The notes under the pieces were generated by a model that ran no database searches, was not told the DNA's origin, and saw nothing but the letters and a program-made list of their open reading frames with translations. A program made the position numbers and the translations under genes. Positions 12,034 through 20,868 of a stretch of 64,000 bases of DNA are shown piece by piece (position 1 is the stretch's first letter; each line of letters opens with the position of its first letter). Source of the stretch: Candidatus Hadersleviella danica (GTDB lineage Bacteria; Chloroflexota; Anaerolineae; Promineifilales; Promineifilaceae); assembly GCA_016711405.1 (NCBI GenBank), contig JADJSZ010000005.1:124001-188000 (forward strand), written 5' to 3'.

Positions 12034-13860
12034 ATGGCATACAAAGAATTTCACTATCTCTGGGAATGGGAGATTGCGGCCACGCCTGAAGAGTTTTGGC
12101 CATATGCGGCCGATACCAATCGGTTCAATTTGGATGCAGGGCTAGACCCGCTCATCTCCAATAAGCGGCTTCAAAAGGGGTTCGGCCGCTTCCTCGCCTA
12201 CAAACAATTCGGTCTTGTGACTGTCTCGTTTGAAGAAGAACCATTCCAATGGGTCTACCCCCAACACTTCGGGGTTGTGCGCCGCTATGTGCAGGGGCCG
12301 CTCAAAGAAATGACCGCCAAAGTACGGCTGGAGCGCACCCCTGAAAACAAAACCCTCCTAAGTTATGAGATATGGGTTACGCCCCGCAATCTCATTGGGT
12401 GGTTGTCCATCCCCATTCAAGTCAACATCATCAGTTGGCGCAACTTCGACCGCACCTTCCGGCTCTACGAGCAACTCATCCATGAGCAAAAGCCTCTTAA
12501 CGAGCTACCCGCTTCGGTGCGGTTAGAGCCACAGGCCAGCGAGCGGCTCACGGCCGCCCGCGCCCAACTTATCGGCCAAGGGGTGGATGAGGCGTTGGTG
12601 GAACGGCTTATTCATTTGCTAACCGAGGCGGACGATTTTAGCGTGAACGCCATTCGGCCGTATGCCGTCGCCAAAGCGTGGCAAGCCCCGCGCCGCACCG
12701 TGTTGGAAATGTTTCTGCTGGCCACCCGCGTCGGCATTGTGGATTTTCAGTGGGAGTTGCTGTGCCCGCTGTGCCGGGGGTCAGGCAACAATGTGGCCGA
12801 GCATTTGGCCGATTTACACAGCAAAGTGCATTGCGAATCGTGTAACATTGATTTTACGGCCAACTTTGAGCGATCCGTGGAAATTACGTTTCGCCCCAGC
12901 CCCGCCATTCGCCATGTGGAAAAGTACCAATATTGCGTCGCTGGGCCAATGGTCACGCCACACATCATTGCCCAACAGGTGGTGGGGGCAGGGAAAGAGG
13001 TGGAATTGCCCTTGGGTCTGGAAATGGGTCGCTATCGCCTGCGCAGTTCGGGGCTGACAGGTGGCCAAGCGCTGATTGTAGCCGAGGCGGGGGGACGGCC
13101 GCGCCTGCCCCTTGCGGCCACGGCCGCAGGTTGGGACACGGACGAGAAGATGTTGACCACCCAAAGTGCGCTCGTGTTGCACAACGAGACGGCCGAAGAG
13201 CAAATTTTTATCTTGGAGCGCATGGCGTGGAGCGATGATGCGGTGACAGCGGCCGAAGTAACCACCATGCAAAAGTTCCGCGATTTGTTCGCCAGCGAAG
13301 CCATCCGCCGAGGCGAGCAATTTGCGGTGGGCAGTGTTACCATCCTGTTTACCGATTTGATAGACTCGACGCGCATGTACAACGAAATTGGGGATGCGCC
13401 CGCCTTTGGGTTGGTGTTGAGCCATTTTGATGTGTTGCGCCAGATGGTAGACGAGGAGGAGGGGGCGATAATCAAGACGATTGGCGATGCGATTATGGCC
13501 GTGTTCCGCCGCCCTGTATCCGCTTTGCGAGCCATTACGCGGGCGCAAGAAGCGTTGCGTGTTGCCCCGCAGGGACAACGGCCGCTCAAACTCAAGGCGG
13601 GCATCCACTCTGGCCCCTGCATTGCCGTCACCTTAAATGAGCGGCTGGATTATTTTGGCTCGGCCGTGAACCAAGCGGCACGGCTGGAAGGGTTTGCGGG
13701 CGGCGACAGCGTCGTCATCACCGAACAAGTGCGCTACGACCCCGAGGTAGCCGCCTTCCTCGCCACCATGCCCGAATACCGCGCCGAACCCTTCACCGCC
13801 CACCTCAAGGGGTTTGACCAGAGCGATTTTGATTTGTGGCGCGTCAAGCGGGGGGGGTAG
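12034..13860 (+). CDS. Class III adenylate/guanylate cyclase with SRPBCC-like and DUF5939-type N-terminus
   Basis: A 608-residue protein that should make cAMP or cGMP from the nucleoside triphosphate. Residues 1-150 look like an SRPBCC/START hydrophobic-pocket fold (WEWEIAATPEEFWPYAADT). The middle holds a CxxC…CxxC zinc-ribbon-like patch (LLCPLCRG, about 245-280; VHCESCNI), then a beta-rich region typical of DUF5939 cyclases. The C-terminal cyclase domain (about 425-605) has both metal aspartates (ILFTDLIDST and KTIGDAIMAVF) and the transition-state motif FGSAVNQAARLE with Asn and Arg. No membrane segment is present. Adenylate versus guanylate specificity cannot be read reliably. It is preceded by heptamer repeats and no clear ribosome-binding site. 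Confidence 0.88.
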   Translation: MAYKEFHYLWEWEIAATPEEFWPYAADTNRFNLDAGLDPLISNKRLQKGFGRFLAYKQFGLVTVSFEEEPFQWVYPQHFGVVRRYVQGPLKEMTAKVRLERTPENKTLLSYEIWVTPRNLIGWLSIPIQVNIISWRNFDRTFRLYEQLIHEQKPLNELPASVRLEPQASERLTAARAQLIGQGVDEALVERLIHLLTEADDFSVNAIRPYAVAKAWQAPRRTVLEMFLLATRVGIVDFQWELLCPLCRGSGNNVAEHLADLHSKVHCESCNIDFTANFERSVEITFRPSPAIRHVEKYQYCVAGPMVTPHIIAQQVVGAGKEVELPLGLEMGRYRLRSSGLTGGQALIVAEAGGRPRLPLAATAAGWDTDEKMLTTQSALVLHNETAEEQIFILERMAWSDDAVTAAEVTTMQKFRDLFASEAIRRGEQFAVGSVTILFTDLIDSTRMYNEIGDAPAFGLVLSHFDVLRQMVDEEEGAIIKTIGDAIMAVFRRPVSALRAITRAQEALRVAPQGQRPLKLKAGIHSGPCIAVTLNERLDYFGSAVNQAARLEGFAGGDSVVITEQVRYDPEVAAFLATMPEYRAEPFTAHLKGFDQSDFDLWRVKRGG

Positions 13861-13867
13861 ATGGGGA

Positions 13868-13962
13868 TGGAGGAGCAGGGGAGCAGGGGAGCAGGGGAGA
13901 AACTTACCCACTAACCACTGAACACTGAATACTAACCACTAGCCACTAGCCACTAACCACTC
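13868..13962. repeat. GGAGCAGG and CACTAAC arrays abutting the ABC gene start
   Basis: GGGGAGCA words (13870-13896) are followed by ACTAACC/ACTAGCC words (13910-13962) that run right up to ATG 13963, leaving no Shine-Dalgarno sequence. Confidence 0.75.
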
Positions 13963-14955
13963 ATGCTAGAAATAAATCACCTTCGCAAACTTTTTCCAGC
14001 CTCAGCAGGCACTATTTGGCGGCGCGAGGAGAAATTTGTCCATGCTGTAGACGATGTGAGCTTGACGCTGGGGGCGGGGGAGATTGTGGCTTTGGTGGGA
14101 GAAAGTGGCTGTGGCAAATCCACGTTGGCCCTGACTCTGATGGGACTGGAAAAGCCGACGGCGGGCGAAATTTTGCTCAACGGCCGTGACATTACCCACC
14201 TGCATGGCGCGGAACTCAAAGCAGTGCGCCGCCAGATGCAGATGATTTTCCAAGACCCCTACGAATCGCTCAACCCCACCATGACCATTCGCCAAATTGT
14301 GGGCGAACCATTGCAGGTGCATGGGCTGGCTCAAGATGCGACGGAGCGGGAGCAACGGATTATCCGCGCCCTTGGCGATGCGGGGCTGAAACCCCCGGCA
14401 AATTTCCTCGGCCGCTACCCCCACGAGCTTTCAGGAGGCCAGCGGCAACGGGTGGTGATTGCCAGTGCCTTGGTGCTAGAGCCAGCCATTTTGCTGGCCG
14501 ATGAACCCGTCTCCATGCTCGATGTGAGCATTCGGGCCGAAATTCTGAATTTGCTGGCCGAATTGCGCCAGACACGCCACATAGCCGTGCTGTTTATTAC
14601 CCATGATTTAAGCACGATTGCTTATTTTGCCGATAGGATTGCGGTGATGTATTTGGGGCGCATTGTGGAACTCGGCCGCACGGCCGAGCTGTTGCAAAAC
14701 CCGCAACACCCCTACACCCGCGCTCTCCTCTCGGTGATGCCTGTGCCCAACCCGCGCCAAAAGCGGGCGCGGATGATTCTGCAAGGGGAAACGCCCAACC
14801 CGATTGATCTGCCAACGGGATGCCGCTTTCACCCCCGTTGCCCAGTGGCCATAACGGCCTGTGCCACGGCCGACCCCGCCCAGCACGCGCTTTCGCCCAG
14901 CCACTGGGCGGCGTGCCATTTGGTGGCCAGTGCCGAACTTGCCCCCCAACTTTAA
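13963..14955 (+). CDS. Oligopeptide/dipeptide ABC transporter ATPase (OppF/DppF type)
   Basis: A 330-residue ATPase that powers peptide or related substrate import. Visible are Walker A GESGCGKST, the Q-loop FQDPYESLNPTMTI typical of the Opp/Dpp class, the signature LSGGQRQRVVIASAL, Walker B ILLADEPVSMLD and the switch His in ITHDLS. The C-terminal oligo_HPY extension (TGCRFHPRCPVAITAC) confirms the subclass. It should work with a second ATPase, two permeases and a binding protein, none of which is adjacent, so it is an orphan here. The start abuts a heptamer array. Confidence 0.92.
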   Translation: MLEINHLRKLFPASAGTIWRREEKFVHAVDDVSLTLGAGEIVALVGESGCGKSTLALTLMGLEKPTAGEILLNGRDITHLHGAELKAVRRQMQMIFQDPYESLNPTMTIRQIVGEPLQVHGLAQDATEREQRIIRALGDAGLKPPANFLGRYPHELSGGQRQRVVIASALVLEPAILLADEPVSMLDVSIRAEILNLLAELRQTRHIAVLFITHDLSTIAYFADRIAVMYLGRIVELGRTAELLQNPQHPYTRALLSVMPVPNPRQKRARMILQGETPNPIDLPTGCRFHPRCPVAITACATADPAQHALSPSHWAACHLVASAELAPQL

Positions 14956-14994
14956 TGTAGGTGGCATGATTCACACCATCTTTAGCATTTCGGA

Positions 14995-15052
14995 CGGGGG
15001 ACTGGGGACAAGGGACTGGAGGTCACAAGCGTCCCAACTCCCCTACCCCTAG
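14995..15052. repeat. GGGGACT hairpin array
   Basis: GGGGGACTGGGGACAAGGGA words face a shorter CCCAACTCCCCTACCCCT arm. The motif recurs at 8870, 28937 and 47211. Confidence 0.6.
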
Positions 15053-15115
15053 TCAAAATTTGTAAAAATGCTCTTGCCAGAGTCCTAAACCATACCCCGT
15101 AGCCTCTTTTTTTCA

Positions 15116-17009
15116 ATGCGTCGCCTTCCCCCTTTCCTGCTCCTCCTCTTGCTCATGGCCTGCCAACGCACGGCCGCATCCCTCCCCAGCCCCACCCCGC
15201 CCCCCCTTGTGCGCCAAACCCCCGGCGCGGCCAGTTACGCCGCGCTGGAAAGCCTGCACACGGCCGAAGCCCCCCCCCGCGACCTCATCGCCCTGACCGA
15301 GCAATTTAAGTTGGGCGGTGCGCCCATCCGCCCCCACAGCCGTGCCCACCGCCGCTGGCGCAGGCCACACGGCCGATTTTTGGGTGAAAATGGGCGACGA
15401 CGACCGCAACGAGCCAATCACGGCCGAACTGCGCTATCAATCGGCCCAACTGGAGCTATGGGTGGCCACGGCCGCCGAAATAGACGAGGGTGAACTGGCC
15501 ACGGCCGCCCAAACGCTCGAGCAAGAGATATTGCCCACCACCACCCGCCTCTTCGGCCAGCCCGACCGCCTGCCCGTTAGCATCTTGCACGTGCCCACCC
15601 TTGGCGGGGGGACGATTGGCTACTTTTCGGCCGCTGATGGCTACCCCACGGCCGTCAATCCCTTCTCCAACCAGCGCAACCTGCTCTACATTGCCCTCGA
15701 ATATGCCCCGCTAGACACGGTGGATTACTACGCCGTCGTCGCCCACGAACTGCAACACATGGTTCACGAGGCGCACGACAGCAACGAAGAGACATGGCTC
15801 AACGAGGGCTTGTCCGAACTGGCCGCCCATCTGAATGGCTACCCAGCCGACAACCACACGGCCGCTTTTCTCGCCGCGCCTGATAATTCGCTGACCCATT
15901 TCAACTATGAAAGCGGCGATTACGGGGCGGCCTATCTGTTTGTGCGCTATTTGTACGAGCAATTTGGCGCGGAATTTATCCGCGACTTGGTCGCCGAACA
16001 GGCCAACGGGGCCAAAGGGATTACAGCCGTGCTTCCCCCCACCAGCCCCAGCTTTGATGAGTTGGTGGCGGGCTGGCAGTTGGCCAATGCGCTGGCCATT
16101 CCCGCCACGGCCGACCACACCAGCCCCGCCATCCCCGTGTACGCGCCGGGCGAGATGTCGCCTGTGGCGGCGACGGCCGTGGCCGCTGGCCAAAACGGCC
16201 GCACCGCCGTCCACCAATATGCGGCCGATTACTACCACCTGACCAGCGAATCCCCCCTGACCCTGATTTTTACGGGCACGTTGCAAACCCCGCTTTTGCC
16301 CACCACCCCCGCCAACGGCGACACCTTCTGGACGACTTTGCCCGCCGATTCATCGGCCAGCCACCTGACCCGCGCTTTTGATTTGACGGCCGTGGACACC
16401 CCCACGGCCACGCTCCACTTTCGCACATGGTACGACATCGAACTGGGCTGGGATTACGGCTATCTGGCGGTCTCGGCCGATGGCGGCACGAGTTGGGCGA
16501 CCTTGGCCACGCTGGCCACCAGCACGGCCAACCCGCAAGGCAACAATCTGGGGGCGGGCTACACGGGCACGAGCGGGAGCCGCGAGCCAGCCGCATGGGT
16601 GGAGCAAGCGGCCGACCTCACCCCTTATCTTGGCCAAGCCATCTTGGTGCGCTTCCTCTACGTCACCGACGATGCCCAGTTGGGCGCGGGCTGGGCGCTG
16701 GACGATTTCCGCCTGCCCGCGCTGGGCTGGGCGGATGATACCGAGACGGGCGGTGGCGATGATGGCTGGACGGCCGTGGGGTTTGTGCGCCACAGCAACC
16801 ATTTGCCCCAAACGTTTGTCGCCCAAATCCTTTATTTGCATGGGGATGGCTCGCTCACGGCCGAAAATTTGCCGCTGGACGGGGAAAACAGCGGCCGTTG
16901 GCTACTGCCCCTCTCGGCCGCTACCCCCTCAGCGATTGTCATTTTCTCGGCTACCACCCCGTTCACGGCCGTGCCCGCCACCTATGAGTGGGCCATTCAG
17001 CAGGAGTAA
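15116..17009 (+). CDS. Secreted lipoprotein metalloprotease, M6/immune-inhibitor-A-like (one frameshift)
   Basis: The N-terminus has a lipoprotein signal (hydrophobic LLLLLL, then lipobox LMAC with the Cys at residue 16). The frame changes between about 15308 and 15330; downstream, one frame continues to 17009. The catalytic part contains VVAHELQHMVHE, a HExxH zinc site, followed by NEETWLNEGLSELAA with the Glu expected of gluzincin-like or M6-type peptidases. A C-terminal beta-sandwich resembling a MAM/jelly-roll domain contains FRTWYDIELGWDYGYLAVS and WALDDFRLP. A surface-anchored protease for extracellular protein degradation is the likely role. An oligopeptide ABC ATPase directly upstream fits peptide uptake. 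Repairing the frameshift gives about 630 residues. Confidence 0.82.
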
Positions 17010-17162
17010 CCCCATTCGTTATAGGTTAAGACCATTCCCAAAATTTAACTACGGGAAGGTTTTAACAGGACATCTTCTTTTCTTTTTGCCTTTCATAATT
17101 TAAAAGGGCAAAGATGGTGCTTTTCACCTGATTTTGCCTAAGACTTATAAATGGAGTAACCC

Positions 17163-17546
17163 ATGTCCATTGCCCTCGTCACCTTACTTGTCCGCGATTA
17201 CGATGAAGCGATTGCCTTTTTTACGCAAGCGTTGCGCTTTGCGCTGGTGGAAGATACGCCCTTGGGAGATGGCAAACGATGGGTGGTGGTGGCTCCCGCA
17301 CAGGGGGGTGGGACTTCGCTGTTGCTGGCGCAAGCGGCCGATGCCGAGCAAGAGGCGGCCGTGGGGCGGCAGGCGGGCGGCCGAGTCTTTCTCTTTCTGC
17401 ACACGGCCGATTTCGCGGCCGACTACGCCCACATGGTCGCCCACGGGGTGCAATTCTTGGAACAGCCCCGCCACGAACCTTACGGCACGGTGGCCGTTTT
17501 TGCCGATTTATACGGCAACAAATGGGATCTGCTCCAGCCCAAGTAG
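17163..17546 (+). CDS. VOC superfamily (glyoxalase/bleomycin resistance-like) protein
   Basis: A 127-residue protein from ATG 17163, with GGAG 7 bases upstream. The VOC fold shows as two βαβββ halves: MSIALVTLLVRDYDEAIAFF and FLFLHTADFAADYAHMVAHG, ending in AVFADLYGNKWDLLQP. Such proteins bind a metal and a small substrate or act as antibiotic-binding proteins. The specificity is not readable. A second VOC gene lies at the right edge (63788-64000). Confidence 0.85.
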   Translation: MSIALVTLLVRDYDEAIAFFTQALRFALVEDTPLGDGKRWVVVAPAQGGGTSLLLAQAADAEQEAAVGRQAGGRVFLFLHTADFAADYAHMVAHGVQFLEQPRHEPYGTVAVFADLYGNKWDLLQPK

Positions 17547-17574
17547 CTTGTTCCAATAGCCCCAAACAACAAAA

Positions 17575-17609
17575 CGGCCGTGTCCTTAATTTGCCAAGAC
17601 ACGGCCGTT
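17575..17609 (-). terminator. Terminator of the GT4 gene, built on CGGCCG
   Basis: Read on the minus strand: an 11-bp stem (ACGGCCGTGTC/GACACGGCCGT), then a T-rich tail (TTTTGTTGTTT). The stem overlaps the last codons of the glycosyltransferase. Confidence 0.75.
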
Positions 17610-18977
17610 CACCTCTCCCCCCCACATTTGGCTTTTCAAGCCCCTACAAACAGCCCTACTCCCCCACCACCCCGTATTAAACGCCTGATTCTGCGGCTCC
17701 GCCTTCCGCACCTGCCGCCGCTCCTTGTGGCTCGCCTTCACCACCAACGCCTCCTCGGGCAGTTGCCCATCCCGCATGAGGCGCAGGAGTTGGTACGGCC
17801 GTGGCTCGGCCGTGCTTTTATCCACATTGTTCACCAGCAAATCGCGGAAGAGGCGCAGGTATTCTTCGGCCGTTTGGTCAGGGCTAAAGGCACGGCCGAT
17901 AACCGCCCCATCCTTCACATAGGCCGCCTTGTTGCCCAGCACCCGCACCACCGCCTCCGCCAGTGCCTCGTGGTCGCCAATGGGGGTCACTTCCCCCATG
18001 CCCGTCATGGTGACGGGCTGGCGCACCCCCGGCAGGTTGCTGGCCACGACAGGCACACCGTTTTGCATCGCCTCAATTTGCACCAGCCCAAAGCTCTCCG
18101 TGCTGTTCAGGCTGGAAATGACGAGGCAATCCAAATTTTTGTAAAAAGCTGTTAGCTCGGCCCCGTGCAACGTGCCCAGCAAGCGATAACTGGCCTTGTA
18201 TTGCTCAAACAGCGGAGCGAGCCGCGCCGCATACGCCTCTTCGCCCAACACTTTTTGGGTTGGCCCGGCGTGCAAGACGAGGGCATTGGGGAACGCCTCC
18301 AAGATGCGGGGCAGGGCGTTGAGAAGCACCTCCACCCCCTTTTCGGTGGCCAGCCGGGCGGAGATGCCGATAATCGGCCGTTCCCCCAACTGGTGCTGGA
18401 GCCGAAACGAGTTGGCTTGCGCCTCGGAGCAGGGTTCTAGCTCCACAGGCGGGGGGATGATGTGCAGTTTGCGGCCCATGTATTGGCGCAGGAAGGGTGT
18501 GTTTTCCCCATAATCCCGCGTATAAGTCACAATGGCATTGGCCAGGGTTCCTGCGGTTTGGTTCATCGTGCTAACCACCTTGTCCACGGCACGGTTAAAC
18601 GCCCCTTGCGGCAGTTGCAAATCGCAGTGGTAGGTGATGACGACGGGCTTGCCAAAGAAACGGCCGCGCAAAGCCAACCCCGGCGCATCAAACTGGGGCA
18701 AATGCAGGTGGATAATATCCGCCTGCCGCGCAAATTTGGTCGCCCAATGGCCAAAGGTGGGCATCAGCACCCCTTTGCTCACCCGTGCCGCCACGGTAAC
18801 GCGCTGGATGTTCACCCCCCCGTTGCGCTCTTGCAGGGGCAGTTTGCGGTCGTATTGGGAGGTCAGCACGGTCACTTCGTGCCCTTGGCGCACAAGGGCT
18901 TGGCTGAGCCGCTCGACATAAATGGTTAGCCCGCTCACGTGAGGGCGATAATAGGTGAGTACTTGGAGAATCTTCAT
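17586..18977 (-). CDS. GT4 family glycosyltransferase
   Basis: A 463-residue GT-B retaining glycosyltransferase. The N-terminal acceptor domain opens with MKILQVLTYYRPHVSGLTIYVERL, the usual GT4 loop that binds donor and acceptor. The C-terminal donor domain has GISARLATEKGVEVLLNAL and the Ex7E motif in ESFGLVQIEAMQNGVPVVAS. It likely adds a nucleotide-sugar-derived residue to a glycolipid or polysaccharide at the cytoplasmic membrane face. The last 50 residues are basic and poorly conserved. It is last in a run of minus-strand genes from 21636. No Shine-Dalgarno is apparent before ATG 18977, where AATCCAC-type words sit. Confidence 0.9.
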   Translation of the reverse strand: MKILQVLTYYRPHVSGLTIYVERLSQALVRQGHEVTVLTSQYDRKLPLQERNGGVNIQRVTVAARVSKGVLMPTFGHWATKFARQADIIHLHLPQFDAPGLALRGRFFGKPVVITYHCDLQLPQGAFNRAVDKVVSTMNQTAGTLANAIVTYTRDYGENTPFLRQYMGRKLHIIPPPVELEPCSEAQANSFRLQHQLGERPIIGISARLATEKGVEVLLNALPRILEAFPNALVLHAGPTQKVLGEEAYAARLAPLFEQYKASYRLLGTLHGAELTAFYKNLDCLVISSLNSTESFGLVQIEAMQNGVPVVASNLPGVRQPVTMTGMGEVTPIGDHEALAEAVVRVLGNKAAYVKDGAVIGRAFSPDQTAEEYLRLFRDLLVNNVDKSTAEPRPYQLLRLMRDGQLPEEALVVKASHKERRQVRKAEPQNQAFNTGWWGSRAVCRGLKSQMWGGEVNGRVLAN

Positions 18978-19036
18978 GATGAGGGATTGTGGATTGTTAA
19001 TTGGGGAATTGATTCATACTGCGAATTAGCGCAATG

Positions 19037-19651
19037 TCAATTCTTGGGGGCAAGATGAGGTTGCACCTCCAGCACCACCTCATGCTCATAATCGGGCAGG
19101 CGCGGAATCCCCATCGTTAACTTGCACACCCAGCGAATCTCATTGCGCGGCGCCTTAAAACTGTGCATCCCATCGCGGGGAATGGTCAGGCCATAGCCAA
19201 TCTGGAGCATTTGCCCCTCGTAATACGCTTGGCCGGGCCACACCTGCTCATCCACCACCGCATCATACGTCACCGTGCGCGTTTTAGTCCCCTGCTTATA
19301 CGTTGCAATCTCGCGCAAGATAAGTTGCAAGTGCACATTTTCCAATTCCATGGCGCGGGGGAAGGTGTGTTGCAAGCTAAATTGGAATGTGCCCCCCACG
19401 GGCAAACTGGTGGTTGAATAGTTGATTTCGGGCTTGCCCAGCAAAGCGTAGCTGTAGAGGGTGAGGAGGCCACGGCCGACCATATACGCCCCCGAACCGC
19501 CAAAAAACAGCAAAAACAGCAGTGCCCCCAGAAGGCTCTCTTCCCCTGACCAAAAAACCCACCCCACCCCCACCCCAACAGCCAAAAAGAGACCACCTAA
19601 GAGAATGAGTAGCCAAGCACTCACGGCCGATGTTTGGAAAGTTTTGCTCAT
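19037..19651 (-). CDS. Membrane protein of unknown function, two TM segments and a beta-rich domain
   Basis: 204 residues. Two hydrophobic segments near residues 10-32 and 40-70 (LLILLGGLFLAVGVGVGWVF and LLGALLFLLFFGGSGAYMVG) precede a soluble beta-rich domain of about 130 residues with the regularly alternating strands of an arrestin or Ig-like sandwich (TFQFSLQHTFPRAMELENVH, then YEGQMLQIGYGLTIP). I do not recognise a named family. It follows ribY in the same direction but is separated from it by 128 bases of heptamer repeats, so cotranscription is uncertain. Confidence 0.65.
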   Translation of the reverse strand: MSKTFQTSAVSAWLLILLGGLFLAVGVGVGWVFWSGEESLLGALLFLLFFGGSGAYMVGRGLLTLYSYALLGKPEINYSTTSLPVGGTFQFSLQHTFPRAMELENVHLQLILREIATYKQGTKTRTVTYDAVVDEQVWPGQAYYEGQMLQIGYGLTIPRDGMHSFKAPRNEIRWVCKLTMGIPRLPDYEHEVVLEVQPHLAPKN

Positions 19652-19657
19652 AATGGG

Positions 19658-19742
19658 TTACTCGTTACGGGTTACTGGTTATTCGTTATTCGTTATTCGT
19701 TATTGGTTCACAGTAATAAATAACGAATAACCAGTTTAACAA
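19658..19742. repeat. TTATTCG heptamer hairpin
   Basis: TTACTCGTTACGGGTTACTGGTTATTCGTTATTCG… (19661-19706) faces AATAAATAACGAATAACCAG (19714-19733). Confidence 0.75.
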
Positions 19743-19779
19743 CCAATTGCCCAATCTCCCAATCCGCTTTGCCTACTCT

Positions 19780-20733
19780 TCATATAAGAAGTCGTTGCTG
19801 TAGGCGGCCGATAAATCGGCCAGCGGGGCTTAACTGCCCCATCTCCACCAGCACCGCTTGGGTTTGTACCCACGATTCAGCGGCCGTGTGCCCCAGTTGC
19901 GGCGCAGTCCACAGCGGCAGGGACGCATCCAACACCCCGCGACGGCCGTCGTCTAACCCCTCCACATACTTTTTCGTAATCTCGTAGGCTTCGTCGGGGT
20001 CAGCCAGCGTGTCTTGCAAACCACGGGTAAAAGCGGCCACAAACGCCCGCACGCGCTCGGGGTTCTCGGCCGCGTACTGCTCATTGGTGATGATGCCCGA
20101 AGCGACCATATCCACATAATCGGCCACTTGGATGAGGTTGATTTCCTCTCCCATAGCCGCCAGTTGCACAGGTTCGTTGTTGACGTAAACCATCACCGCT
20201 TCCACCCTGTCGGTCAGCAACACTTCCACTTGGTTAAAGCCCACTTCCTCGAGGGTAATCTGGTCGGCCGTGAGTCCGGCCGCGCTCAACAACCCTTCAT
20301 AGGCCACATAAGTTGCCCCGAACAGGCCGGGGATGCCCACCACACGGCCGACCATGTCCGCTGGGGTGCGAATCTCGGCCGAGGCTTTGCTGGCCACCCC
20401 AATGGGGAACTTCTGGAACCACTCCATCACATAAACCACAGGCACGTTTTGCGCCCGCGCCAGCAACAACACATCGCCACTGACAAGGGCAAAGGGCACT
20501 TCGCCCGCCCCCACCAAGGCCACGCCGTCTGTCTCAAAACTGTAATCAAACTCAATCTCAAAACCTGCTTCGGCAAAATACCCCTTTTCGATGGCCACAT
20601 AAAAGGGCGCGTATTGGGGGTCAGCAATATAACCCATTGGCAAGCGGATACGGGTCAGCTCGGCCGCAGGCTCGGCTTGGCCGCCACAAGCGGCCAGCAA
20701 CAAAAACAGCATCAGATAGGTAAACTTTTTCAT
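19780..20733 (-). CDS. ribY: RibY-like riboflavin ABC transporter substrate-binding lipoprotein
   Basis: A 317-residue NMT1/THI5-type periplasmic binding protein. MKKFTYLMLFLLLAAC is a lipoprotein signal with Cys16. The binding fold opens with IRLPMGYIADPQYAPFYVAIEKGYF, typical of NMT1/ThiY proteins. A strong AAGGAG ribosome-binding site lies upstream. It lies directly downstream of a permease gene that follows an FMN riboswitch. In Chloroflexota this arrangement is the predicted riboflavin importer RibXY, so riboflavin is a better guess than the thiamine precursor that the fold alone would suggest. Ligand assignment is inferred from context and not from binding residues. Confidence 0.85.
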   Translation of the reverse strand: MKKFTYLMLFLLLAACGGQAEPAAELTRIRLPMGYIADPQYAPFYVAIEKGYFAEAGFEIEFDYSFETDGVALVGAGEVPFALVSGDVLLLARAQNVPVVYVMEWFQKFPIGVASKASAEIRTPADMVGRVVGIPGLFGATYVAYEGLLSAAGLTADQITLEEVGFNQVEVLLTDRVEAVMVYVNNEPVQLAAMGEEINLIQVADYVDMVASGIITNEQYAAENPERVRAFVAAFTRGLQDTLADPDEAYEITKKYVEGLDDGRRGVLDASLPLWTAPQLGHTAAESWVQTQAVLVEMGQLSPAGRFIGRLQQRLLI

Positions 20734-20740
20734 CGAAACT

Positions 20741-20868
20741 CCTTAATTGTGAATTGTGAATGGTTAATTGTGAATGGGGATTGCAGATTGCGGAATGCGG
20801 AATGGGGATTGCGGAACGGAATACGATTCATAAACCACTCAGCACTTAGCACTCAGCACTCAAAACTT
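20741..20868. repeat. AATTGTG, GATTGCGGA and ACTCAGC arrays between ribX and ribY
   Basis: Heptamer-type words occupy nearly the whole gap: ATTGTGA (20747-20778), GGGATTGCAGATTGCGGAAT (20778-20817), then ACTCAGCACTTAGCACTCAG (20838-20868). The last overlaps the 3' end of ribX. Confidence 0.7.

Noticed and set aside
19780..20733. Thiamine precursor (ThiY) binding protein
   Set aside because: The fold fits, but the leader carries an FMN and not a TPP riboswitch, so riboflavin is the better ligand.
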